A stretch of DNA of 55,107 bases from an uncultured Anaerosolibacter sp. (GTDB lineage: Bacteria; Bacillota_A; Clostridia; Peptostreptococcales; Thermotaleaceae): assembly GCA_937948705.1 (NCBI GenBank), contig CALECF010000047.1, forward strand, positions 1-55,107, read 5' to 3'. The position numbers and the translations under genes were made by a program. Below, piece by piece: positions 44,580 through 52,555 of the stretch (its first letter is position 1; each line of letters starts with the position of its first letter). The notes below the pieces were generated by a model. That model searched no databases. It saw nothing but the letters and a program-made list of their open reading frames with translations, and had not been told where the DNA came from.

Positions 44580-45719
44580 CTAATCAGGAAGAAACTCCAT
44601 AAACACTTGGTTAGACAGATCTATCCCTTTTCTGGACAGTCGAATACTTTTTTCATCTATTTCTATAAGTCCCAAGGCAACCATCTTTTTTATCTGTTTT
44701 TGATATTGAATCATGGGGCTTATTCCAAATCTTTGCTGAAACTTCTGTATGGAAATGCCTGACATCATTCTTAATCCTAGAAACATGGTTTCAGCCATTT
44801 CATCCATTTGTGATACAGGATTATCTTCCATAATAATATCCCGTTCGCTCTTCATCCTCTCAATATAGTCATCGAAATTCCCTGTATTGGAGAATCTATG
44901 CTTATTTAGATAGGAATGGGCATTCAATCCTAGCCCAATGTATTCTTCATTGTTCCAATATATTTTGTTATGAACACACTCTTTTCCTTTTTGAGCAAAA
45001 TTTGATATTTCATAGTGATCATACTGATTTGCCCTTAAGAACTCAATCGTGTGATCATACATGGATCGATCTAATTCTTCCGTAGGCAGATTCAGCATTC
45101 CTCTATCATAAAGTGTTCCAAATTTTGTTCCTTCTTCTACCTTTAAGCTATAAGCCGATATATGCTCTGGCTCTAAATCTATGATGTTTTCAAGTGTTTC
45201 CTGCCAATGTTCCAGGGTTTGATTGGGCAACCCAAACATAAGGTCGACGTTAATATTGCTGAATCCTGCTTCCCTGGCCAAGCAATAATTATCAACAAAT
45301 TGCCCTTGGTCATGGACCCTTCCAAGAACAGTCAAGAGTTCCTCCTGCCATGCCTGGAGTCCAATACTCATGCGATTCATACCACTTGCTCGATAAAAAT
45401 CAAGCTTTTCTTTATTAAAAGTACCTGGATTGCCTTCAATAGAAAATTCGATCTCCTTATTCATAGGAAAGACTTTATATAGATGGGCCAGCAAGCGATC
45501 CATTTCGGGGATAGCGACAATGGTAGGTGTTCCTCCTCCAATGAATACTGACTTGATTTTATAGGCTTCTAATCTCTGCTTCCAAGCCTGGGATTCTAAA
45601 ATCAACCCATCCACATAGTCCTTCATCCGGTCTTCCAGCCCCGCAAAAGAAGCAAAATCACAGTAATAGCACTTCTTCAGACAAAATGGCATATGAATAT
45701 ACAATCCTAATTCCTGCAC
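44580..45719 (-). CDS. hemW: Radical SAM heme chaperone HemW
   Basis: The 379-residue HemN-like protein has CLKKCYYC (C13, C17, C20), the [4Fe-4S]/SAM motif, IGGGTPT, and a C-terminal HemW-type domain with HNKIYWNNEEYIGLG. HemW binds haem and passes it to apoproteins rather than oxidising coproporphyrinogen; annotations as oxygen-independent coproporphyrinogen oxidase are often wrong for this clade. It precedes hrcA and follows lepA, the usual firmicute order. Confidence 0.92.
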   Translation of the reverse strand: MQELGLYIHMPFCLKKCYYCDFASFAGLEDRMKDYVDGLILESQAWKQRLEAYKIKSVFIGGGTPTIVAIPEMDRLLAHLYKVFPMNKEIEFSIEGNPGTFNKEKLDFYRASGMNRMSIGLQAWQEELLTVLGRVHDQGQFVDNYCLAREAGFSNINVDLMFGLPNQTLEHWQETLENIIDLEPEHISAYSLKVEEGTKFGTLYDRGMLNLPTEELDRSMYDHTIEFLRANQYDHYEISNFAQKGKECVHNKIYWNNEEYIGLGLNAHSYLNKHRFSNTGNFDDYIERMKSERDIIMEDNPVSQMDEMAETMFLGLRMMSGISIQKFQQRFGISPMIQYQKQIKKMVALGLIEIDEKSIRLSRKGIDLSNQVFMEFLPD

Positions 45720-45836
45720 AGATCCTCACTCCTATAAAAAATTCCCCCATTGCTTCGCAACTCCCGTGGCTCAAATAGTCCCAAGATCATTACATTAAGC
45801 TCTCTAGGCTTCGTTAGTATGTCGTTTCATATATCA

Positions 45837-45869
45837 AATTTAAAATAGCCACCTTTATGGTGACTATTT
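45837..45869 (-). terminator. Terminator after lepA
   Basis: AAAATAGTCACC and GGTGGCTATTTT pair on the minus strand (one G-U pair) and end in a T-rich stretch. It overlaps the lepA stop codon region. Confidence 0.75.
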
Positions 45870-47675
45870 TTCATCATATTTCAGTACTGCCATGAAGGCT
45901 TCTTGAGGAACTTCAACACTACCAAGCTGTCTCATCCGCTTCTTTCCTTCTTTTTGTTTCTCTAATAGCTTCTTCTTACGAGTAATATCTCCACCATAAC
46001 ACTTGGCCAACACATCTTTCCTTAGGGCACTGATAGTCTCTCTAGCAATAACCTTTGTTCCAACAGCTGCCTGAATCGGAATGACGAACATATGCTTTGG
46101 AATAACTTCCTTTAACTTTTCGCAGATGATTCTTCCCCTCGAATCAGCCTTGCTTTCATGGACAATCATACAAAAGGCATCTACAGTCTCTTTATTCAAT
46201 AAGATATCCAGCTTCACCAGCTTCGATCTCTGATATTCTTTGAATTCATAATCCAAGGACCCATAACCCCTTGTCCTGGATTTCAAAGCATCGAAGAAAT
46301 CGTAAATTACTTCGTTTAGTGGAAGCTCATAATATAACACGACCCTTTTTGCATCCATATATTCCATATGCTTCATGGTTCCTCGACGATCTTGGCATAG
46401 CTCCATGATACTTCCCACATAATCGTTGGGAAGCATGATTTTCGCATTTACGATGGGTTCCTCCATATGGGCGATTTCCTGGGGAGATGGTAAATTCGTT
46501 GGATTTTGGATCATTAATACCTCACCATCTGTTTTGGTCACGCGATAGATAACACTAGGGGATGTTGTAACCATATTCAAATCGAATTCCCGCTCTAGTC
46601 TTTCTTGAATGATCTCCATATGAAGAAGTCCTAAGAAACCACATCTGAAGCCAAAGCCTAATGCCACCGATGTTTCCGGTTCAAATTCCAAGGCTGCATC
46701 ATTTACCTGAAGCTTTTCAAGGGCATCCCTAACGTTTTCGTATTTTTCTCCCTCACCAGGGTAGACCCCGCAATATACCATTGGTACAACTTTCTTATAT
46801 CCTGGTAACGGCTCCGTGGCAGGGTTTACTGCACTTGTAATCGTGTCACCCACACGAGTGTCTTTAACATTTTTAATACTAGCCGTCACATAACCTACAT
46901 CACCGGCTCTTAATTCCTTCACTGGAAGGGGACCTGGAGTGAATACCCCAACTTCATTAATTTCAAACTTTTTCCCCGTCGCCATCATCAATATTTTATC
47001 ACCTGGTCTAAGGGTTCCCTCTTTCACTCGTACATATGACACTACACCTCGATAACTGTCATAATATGAGTCGAAGATTAGCGCCCTTGGTACACCTTCC
47101 TCATCTCCTGTGGGAGGCGGTACATGCTTCACAACAGCTTCTAAAACATCTTCAATATTCTTTCCCTCTTTCGCAGATATGAGGGGTGCATAACTTGCGT
47201 CAATCCCGATGATTTCTTCAACCTCTGCCTTAATCTCATCAGGTCTAGCACTAGGTAAGTCAATTTTATTGATAACTGGTATAATTTCTAGGTTTTGGTC
47301 AAGTGCTAAATATACATTGGCTAGGGTCTGGGCTTCTACCCCTTGAGCAGCATCCACTACCAGAATGGCACCTTCACATGCCGCTAGGCTCCTAGAGACC
47401 TCATAGGTAAAGTCTACGTGCCCTGGTGTATCAATTAAATTTAAAATATATTCTTCACCATCTTGAGCTTTGTACACAAGTCTTGTACTTTGGAGTTTAA
47501 TCGTGATTCCCCGTTCTCTCTCCAGTTCCATATTATCAAGTATCTGATCCTTCATCTCCCGTAGGGTAAGCAAACCTGTTTTCTCAATTAATCTGTCTGC
47601 AAGGGTTGATTTACCATGGTCGATATGGGCAATGATACAAAAATTACGTATGTTTTTCTGTCTATTACTGCTCAT
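45864..47675 (-). CDS. lepA: Elongation factor 4 (back-translocase GTPase)
   Basis: The 603-residue translational GTPase binds ribosomes under ionic stress or stalling. It has G1 [10 protein letters not shown]2/G3 [10 protein letters not shown] and DTPGHVDF, G4 NKIDLP, then domains II to V and the LepA-specific C-terminal domain ending [16 protein letters not shown]. It lies upstream of hemW, with a hairpin terminator between. Confidence 0.98.
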   Translation of the reverse strand: MSSNRQKNIRNFCIIAHIDHGKSTLADRLIEKTGLLTLREMKDQILDNMELERERGITIKLQSTRLVYKAQDGEEYILNLIDTPGHVDFTYEVSRSLAACEGAILVVDAAQGVEAQTLANVYLALDQNLEIIPVINKIDLPSARPDEIKAEVEEIIGIDASYAPLISAKEGKNIEDVLEAVVKHVPPPTGDEEGVPRALIFDSYYDSYRGVVSYVRVKEGTLRPGDKILMMATGKKFEINEVGVFTPGPLPVKELRAGDVGYVTASIKNVKDTRVGDTITSAVNPATEPLPGYKKVVPMVYCGVYPGEGEKYENVRDALEKLQVNDAALEFEPETSVALGFGFRCGFLGLLHMEIIQERLEREFDLNMVTTSPSVIYRVTKTDGEVLMIQNPTNLPSPQEIAHMEEPIVNAKIMLPNDYVGSIMELCQDRRGTMKHMEYMDAKRVVLYYELPLNEVIYDFFDALKSRTRGYGSLDYEFKEYQRSKLVKLDILLNKETVDAFCMIVHESKADSRGRIICEKLKEVIPKHMFVIPIQAAVGTKVIARETISALRKDVLAKCYGGDITRKKKLLEKQKEGKKRMRQLGSVEVPQEAFMAVLKYDEK

Positions 47676-47813
47676 ACAACTCCTCCTCTTTACACGTTCC
47701 CATAATCCTTACTATTATAACATAATTCGATTTTTTCGTATATATACTTCCTGCACCTAGGTGAATCACCAATCGTTCAAAAAATACATGCATAGGATTA
47801 TATCATCTATACC

Positions 47814-47881
47814 GACTATTGTCTATATATGTAAAACAAAGTTTGCTGAGCCAATTTGTTTTATATATATAGACAATGGTT
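47814..47881. repeat. Long AT-rich inverted repeat
   Basis: Arms of 23 bases (47818-47840 and 47855-47877) differ at one position and enclose a 14-base centre; a few outer bases also pair. It lies in the gap between lepA and the next gene. It lacks a T-run typical of a terminator. It may be a small mobile-element remnant, a bidirectional RNA end or a protein-binding site. Confidence 0.7.
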
Positions 47882-47902
47882 TATAGATAGTAGAATAGTA
47901 AT

Positions 47903-47925
47903 AAGCCGAGTGCTACCCTCGGCTT
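47903..47925 (-). terminator. Terminator after the small membrane-protein gene
   Basis: AAGCCGAG and CTCGGCTT pair on the minus strand at the stop at 47926 and are followed by TATTACTATT. Confidence 0.8.
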
Positions 47926-48270
47926 CTACTCCTCAAACTTCACAAGTTGATCTGTTTTGTCTATTAAAACTCTTAAAAAAACCTCTACCTCATTCTTTAA
48001 TTGTGCAACACTACTCTTGATCTCTTTTTCGTCTACAAATACTTTTTCTCCACAAATATAAAGCTCATGTAAGCTATCACTAATCTTTTTATGTCCAAAG
48101 GCTCTTGGCTCTTCAAGCATCATCATCCATCTTGTGGATTCATCAACAACAGATATTCCAACAAAAAGAAGAAATATGAGTAGAGTAATCCATACAAGAT
48201 TACTATATACTCGTCTTTCCTGCAATTTTATTTGGCTTAATTCCGCTTTCTTTCTCTCGATTCTACTCAT
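47926..48270 (-). CDS. Small membrane protein of unknown function next to spoIIP
   Basis: I do not recognise this 114-residue protein. It begins with a basic stretch (SRIERKKAELSQIKLQERR), then one membrane segment (about 24-42, WITLLIFLLFVGISV), then an extracytoplasmic part containing a cysteine and ending in a charged, coiled-coil-like tail. The bitopic shape resembles small divisome or sporulation proteins, but no motif confirms that. AGGGTG lies six bases before the ATG at 48270. It lies just downstream of spoIIP, separated by a terminator, so it has its own promoter or relies on readthrough. Confidence 0.75.
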   Translation of the reverse strand: MSRIERKKAELSQIKLQERRVYSNLVWITLLIFLLFVGISVVDESTRWMMMLEEPRAFGHKKISDSLHELYICGEKVFVDEKEIKSSVAQLKNEVEVFLRVLIDKTDQLVKFEE

Positions 48271-48334
48271 ATGCATCACCCTTGTTAGTGTGAACATAGA
48301 ATTAGAGTTTTATTCAGTTTCCACGCCTAAAAGA

Positions 48335-48361
48335 AAAAGAAGATACGAAGTACCTTCTTTT
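48335..48361 (-). terminator. Terminator after spoIIP
   Basis: AAAAGAAGGTAC and GTATCTTCTTTT pair (one G-U) with a three-base loop and are followed by TTCTTTT on the minus strand. Confidence 0.8.
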
Positions 48362-48362
48362 A

Positions 48363-49595
48363 TCACTCTTGGATATCTTTGATGACAGCATCCATAATCT
48401 CCGCCACATATTTAGTTGTGAGGACAGCTTCATCGATATGATTTGATATATTACCGACTTCAATGAGTAAATAATAATCTGAATTGTATTGATTAAATTT
48501 AGCGTAATCCTTCATCAAGCTCTTTTTCGCTAATCCAGGATACATGCTCTCACTTTTGGCATAAACATAGTCCGCGAAGGTTTTTAACTGATCATAGTTG
48601 TTGTTCTTTCCACCAAGAATCAATTGGAATTTTGCGACCTTTTCACCTCCAATAAGAATGGAATTGTTGGATTGCGTCTGATTCATTACCGCATCTCGAT
48701 GGATATCAAAAATAATTTTTAAAGAGGGCTTCTCTTTTAAGTTTTGACTTAGAGTTTCTAGCGATCTTACATAGGATTGTTCATAGGATGGATGGTCATG
48801 AACTGTATCATCATGAATAATTTTATACCCTTTTTTGATTAAGTGCTCCTCTAATTTATCTCCTACATGTCTTACTGTATATTTACGATTCTCTAAAGAA
48901 TGAAAGTTACCCGCACTCTCAGGTAGATAGGATTCCGTGGCATGGGTATGGTAAATAAATATCGTTGGCTTTTTTGCATCAAGTTTCAGTTTGTTTGGCA
49001 TCTTTGCCGGAATGGCAGAGCTAACAATTTCAAGTCCTGGCATTGGGTCTGCAGTAACAGGACGTGAATCTGAAGGTAACCCAGGTGTTTGTGGCGTGCT
49101 AGGTAGTTCCTTATCCGTCGAAGTATTCGATGGAACATCCGGTACTTCTAATAAAGGCTCCGCCACGTCATCGGGAGTAATAGCCTTCCCACTATTCACT
49201 GGTTGTATAGAAATACTTGGGTCCACTTCCCTTACAATTGGAATTTGCGCCTGTAAGAGCGTCTTTGGATCTCGATAATCAAAGTGAATCAGGCGACTCA
49301 GGGCTAGCTTCATGATGCCCTTGTAATCTTTTGCCCCATATGTTTCTTCATACATAACATCCATCAGCGGAATGGCTTTATTCATTATCATTACAAAGAT
49401 ATTTTCATGGATATCTTGATCCTTGCTTATGTTGTCTATCTTTAATGCTGTTTCCATACCATGGGCTTTGACCACAGAACTATCTTTCATCTCTACCATC
49501 AAAACAGAAAAGAATAAAACAAACATTAGAATTGTCGTGAGTATTGTAATTAATTTGAAACATTCTTTGACCTCAATCACTTTGATGCGAATCAA
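48363..49595 (-). CDS. spoIIP: Stage II sporulation protein P
   Basis: A peptidoglycan amidase/endopeptidase acting with SpoIID during forespore engulfment, made in the mother cell. The 410-residue protein has an N-terminal membrane anchor (about 15-35), a Pro/Ser/Thr-rich linker (about 140-190), and the amidase domain with the zinc-ligand motif IYHTHATESYLP, later IIFDIHRDAV and LLIEVGN. The start is an unusual TTG at 49595, six bases after AGGTG. A good sigma-E promoter lies upstream. Confidence 0.96.
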   Translation of the reverse strand: MIRIKVIEVKECFKLITILTTILMFVLFFSVLMVEMKDSSVVKAHGMETALKIDNISKDQDIHENIFVMIMNKAIPLMDVMYEETYGAKDYKGIMKLALSRLIHFDYRDPKTLLQAQIPIVREVDPSISIQPVNSGKAITPDDVAEPLLEVPDVPSNTSTDKELPSTPQTPGLPSDSRPVTADPMPGLEIVSSAIPAKMPNKLKLDAKKPTIFIYHTHATESYLPESAGNFHSLENRKYTVRHVGDKLEEHLIKKGYKIIHDDTVHDHPSYEQSYVRSLETLSQNLKEKPSLKIIFDIHRDAVMNQTQSNNSILIGGEKVAKFQLILGGKNNNYDQLKTFADYVYAKSESMYPGLAKKSLMKDYAKFNQYNSDYYLLIEVGNISNHIDEAVLTTKYVAEIMDAVIKDIQE

Positions 49596-49644
49596 GTTAT
49601 GCACCTCTCTTCTGTTTTTTCCTGTTGTTAAACCATGCTATATA

Positions 49645-49673
49645 AATATATGAGAGGTGCTTTTTATATATGA
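49645..49673 (-). promoter_or_regulatory. Candidate sigma-E promoter of spoIIP
   Basis: TCATATA (49667-49673) and CATATATT (49645-49652) are 14 bases apart on the minus strand, close to the Bacillus sigma-E pattern. The gene is a known sigma-E target in Bacillus. Confidence 0.6.
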
Positions 49674-49720
49674 TAATACTTTTTTCAAAATGACCTAAGT
49701 CATAGTTTTTCTGCATAAGC

Positions 49721-49760
49721 AAAAGCCAAGCTCTGTCTAAATATACGACAAAACTTGGCC
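49721..49760 (-). terminator. Terminator after gpr
   Basis: GCCAAG and CTTGGC pair at the base of a long stem-loop, followed by TTTTGC on the minus strand, 24 bases after the gpr stop. Confidence 0.7.
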
Positions 49761-49783
49761 TACTCTGATATGCCTATTTGCTA

Positions 49784-50758
49784 TTAGTGAAGATACCTAT
49801 TCACATCTTTGAGATCAATCCCTGGGTGCAGCGCAATATTTAAAGCATTGGCTATGATTTGAGAAAGATTGGTAATGATCATATCAATATCCTTTGTTGT
49901 CACAAACACATTTGCACCATAAGGATCTAGCACTTCTTTAATGAGGGAATACTTATCTTCCTCGGACATGTCCCGCAACATATGGAAGAATTGTGACCCT
50001 TTATCCGCCTGACTTTTAAGGGCTTCTACTACTAGCTTAATCGTATCATTGGTTAACGTAGCTGCATCAACCACGGTAGGAACGCCAATCGCCAAAACCG
50101 GTACACCTAAGGTCTTCTCACTGAGTTCTTTCCTCGCATTCCCTACGCCAGATCCTGGGTGTATTCCTGTCGTAGAAACCTGTATGGTAGAATGAACTCT
50201 TTCCATCTTCCGAGAAGCGAGGGCATCAATGGCAATGACTATATCGGGCTTTATCTTTTCAACAATCCCTTGTATTGTTTCGACAGTCTCAATTCCTGTA
50301 ATGCCCATAACCCCTGGAGAAATCGCACTTACGGATGTCATGGTAGGATCTTCTTCCTTCCCATAGGCTTCAAAAAAATGTCTTGTAACGAGGACTTTTG
50401 ATACCACTTGGGGGCCTAGGGCATCGGGTGTAACATTCCAATTGCCCAATCCAACAATGAGGGTTTTTAATGTCCTCTTATTTGGTATCAGATGTACCAA
50501 TTCTTTTGCCAATAGTTGACTTACTTGATCTTTTAAATCAGCATCTGCTTTTTTTAAGCCAGGTGCTTCGACGGTAATATAACTTCCTTCAGGCTTACCC
50601 ATAATCTCACTACCCTGTTTATTAAAAACCTTTACCCTTGTCACGGTGGCAAAATCTTCTTCTTTCTGCTCTACCTCAACACCAGGAATCTCTTGTTTTG
50701 TATTCTCACGATACATTTCCCTTGCTTCCAAAGCTAGGTCTGTCCTTATTTCAAACAT
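49784..50758 (-). CDS. gpr: Germination protease (SASP-degrading)
   Basis: Gpr cleaves small acid-soluble proteins when spores germinate. The 324-residue zymogen carries a family A25 aspartic-type protease domain, with LIVGLGNWNVTPDALGP, VIAIDALASR and IHPGSGVGN. The N-terminal EIRTDLALE is the usual family start, followed by the propeptide that is removed on spore maturation. The ATG at 50758 is set by GGAGGTG, and a forespore-type promoter is predicted upstream. Confidence 0.95.
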   Translation of the reverse strand: MFEIRTDLALEAREMYRENTKQEIPGVEVEQKEEDFATVTRVKVFNKQGSEIMGKPEGSYITVEAPGLKKADADLKDQVSQLLAKELVHLIPNKRTLKTLIVGLGNWNVTPDALGPQVVSKVLVTRHFFEAYGKEEDPTMTSVSAISPGVMGITGIETVETIQGIVEKIKPDIVIAIDALASRKMERVHSTIQVSTTGIHPGSGVGNARKELSEKTLGVPVLAIGVPTVVDAATLTNDTIKLVVEALKSQADKGSQFFHMLRDMSEEDKYSLIKEVLDPYGANVFVTTKDIDMIITNLSQIIANALNIALHPGIDLKDVNRYLH

Positions 50759-50783
50759 GACAACACCTCCAGTTCTATACATA

Positions 50784-50814
50784 TAGTGTGCACCCATCTC
50801 ATGTTTTTATATGC
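50784..50814 (-). promoter_or_regulatory. Candidate sigma-G/sigma-F promoter of gpr
   Basis: GCATAT (50809-50814) and CACACTA (50784-50790) are 18 bases apart on the minus strand, near the sigma-G pattern (GnATR, CATnnTA). The Bacillus gpr gene is forespore-expressed. Confidence 0.5.
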
Positions 50815-50898
50815 AAACCAAGGTAAATATATTTTTAGTCATGTAGATATGTATAATACTAAGTTTTTCTGGGTATAAAAGAACTAGTACTTTTTTCC

Positions 50899-50927
50899 TT
50901 GCATTTTAAAAGTAATCGTGATAAAAT
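50899..50927 (+). promoter_or_regulatory. Sigma-A promoter of rpsT
   Basis: TTGCAT (50899-50904) and TAAAAT (50922-50927) are 17 bases apart, 37 bases before the rpsT start. Confidence 0.75.
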
Positions 50928-50963
50928 ATCATTTGTTGAACTGGTTATAAGGGGGTGAACAGG

Positions 50964-51239
50964 TTGGCTAATATTAAATCCGCTAAAAAGAGAATTCATG
51001 TAATCGCTGTAAAAACAACTAGAAACAGAAGAATCAAGTCTATTGTAAAAACTGCTATTAGAAGATTCGAAGATGCTCTAGTTGCTGGTAACATGGAAGA
51101 CGCAAAGGATAAGTTTATTTTTGCAGAAAAGAGAATCACACAAGCTGCTGCAAAAGGTACATTCCACAAAAATGCTGCTTCTAGAAAAGTTGCTAGACTA
51201 GCAAAAAGATTAAACAATGCAGTAAAGCAAGTTATTTAA
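50964..51239 (+). CDS. rpsT: Small ribosomal subunit protein bS20
   Basis: The 91-residue basic protein begins MANIKSAKKRI and is rich in Lys, Arg and Ala, the whole family profile. The start is a TTG at 50964, following GGGGGTG by six bases; an in-frame GTG nine bases earlier is within that site. TTG starts for bS20 occur in other bacteria and can reduce expression. It is a single-gene unit, diverging from gpr. Confidence 0.97.
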   Translation: MANIKSAKKRIHVIAVKTTRNRRIKSIVKTAIRRFEDALVAGNMEDAKDKFIFAEKRITQAAAKGTFHKNAASRKVARLAKRLNNAVKQVI

Positions 51240-51278
51240 TTTTTTACCAAACAACCGTCATTAATTCCCCATAGATAT

Positions 51279-51311
51279 AAAAGCGTACAGTGTACGCTTT
51301 TCTGCTTTTTT
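51279..51311 (+). terminator. Terminator after rpsT
   Basis: AAAAGCGTA and TACGCTTTT pair with a five-base loop, then CTGCTTTTTT. It lies 40 bases past the rpsT stop. Confidence 0.88.
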
Positions 51312-51319
51312 GATATATA

Positions 51320-51358
51320 GAAAACGCGTTTGTTCCCCAGGGGAGCAAACGCGTTTCC
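51320..51358. terminator. Hairpin between rpsT and holA with two palindromic arms
   Basis: Two copies of the palindrome AAACGCGTTT (51322-51331 and 51347-51356) flank a GC-rich centre, CCCCAGGGG. Together they pair into a long stem. On the minus strand it ends the comEC-holA transcript and is followed by TTTTC. On the plus strand the T-run is weaker. Confidence 0.7.
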
Positions 51359-51424
51359 TTAGATTTTAGATGATAAAATGGTTTTGTTCAATCTCACAAT
51401 ACAGGTTCTGTGATCATAGATATG

Positions 51425-52468
51425 CTATTTCACATAGGTAGCAAATTCACTAATTAAAAGTTCCATCCCTAGTCGAGGTGAGACTTTTCCTTTTTTGATG
51501 CTGTGATCGGTTTCTAAGCACTTATAAAGAGCCTTCTGCAACGTATTTTTATTAAAATTTATAGTTTGTTTCAAGTATTTTTTTACAACAAACTGCTGTA
51601 GCCCTAATTTAGGTGCAATGGCCATGGGTGTGTAACCTTGGGACTCCATCAATTTTATTTGGTACAATAGCCTAAACTGTCTAGTAATCATGAAAAGTAT
51701 TTTGATTTCGGGCTCTCCCTCTAACAACATGTCACTCAGCAGCAACAGTGCCTTTTCACTATTCTTCTCCCCGATTGATTCCACAAGACTAAATATATTA
51801 TTTTCAATAGTTTTTGGCGCCAATAGCTCGATATCTTTTAAAGCTACCATATCACGGTCTCCGATATAATCGGATACTTTCTTTATTTCATTTTCAAGAT
51901 CCTTTAGATTCTTATTAGAACCTTTTTCTAAGTATCCTGTTGCATCAATAAAACGAACAGTATCCTTCTCACTAATTCTTTTGCCGTATTTCCCAAAAGA
52001 CTTTGCCACCCACTTGCTTAATTCTGTGCCCTCCATCTTATCAAATTCCACAACTTTTCCATACTTCCCGATATCTTTTACAATCTTCTTCCTTTTATCA
52101 ATTCCCTCTGTCACAGTGAAGAGTAAGTAGGTTGTTGATGACATATTGGATAGATAATCAATCAATCTCTTTTCCTCTTCCTCATTAATATTTTTTCGTT
52201 TTCCTGCAAAGCATTCTAAGTCTTTTACGATGATAAGCCTTGCCTCTCCCATAAATGGCAACGTCTCGCAGGCATTAATGATTTGGTCTACTGTAGTATC
52301 CTTTCCATCAATCATTCGATAATTTAACTCTAAAAAACTATCATCTATTAATTTATTCTTAATCCCACGAATGGTATGATCAATCAAGTAGAACTCTGTG
52401 CCATGAAAAAGATAAATATGGGATAACTGATTACTTTTCAGATCTGCCAGAACATCTTTATAGCCCAT
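51425..52468 (-). CDS. holA: DNA polymerase III subunit delta
   Basis: Clamp-loader wrench subunit that opens the beta clamp. The 347-residue protein has the N-terminal motif HIYLFHGTEFYLID, domain II (INACETLPFMGEARLIIVKD) and the helical C-terminal domain with NIFSLVESIGEKNSEKALLLL. The ATG at 52468 is fixed by GGAGG nine bases upstream; the upstream frame adds 22 non-family residues. It follows comEC by 87 bases, the usual firmicute order comEC-holA-rpsT. Confidence 0.95.
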   Translation of the reverse strand: MGYKDVLADLKSNQLSHIYLFHGTEFYLIDHTIRGIKNKLIDDSFLELNYRMIDGKDTTVDQIINACETLPFMGEARLIIVKDLECFAGKRKNINEEEEKRLIDYLSNMSSTTYLLFTVTEGIDKRKKIVKDIGKYGKVVEFDKMEGTELSKWVAKSFGKYGKRISEKDTVRFIDATGYLEKGSNKNLKDLENEIKKVSDYIGDRDMVALKDIELLAPKTIENNIFSLVESIGEKNSEKALLLLSDMLLEGEPEIKILFMITRQFRLLYQIKLMESQGYTPMAIAPKLGLQQFVVKKYLKQTINFNKNTLQKALYKCLETDHSIKKGKVSPRLGMELLISEFATYVK

Positions 52469-52555
52469 GCCATAACCTCCATTATTAAATTCCCATACAT
52501 TGTAGCATACGAGTCTATAATTGTAAAATTGCATCTAGCTTTTGATATTATAATT

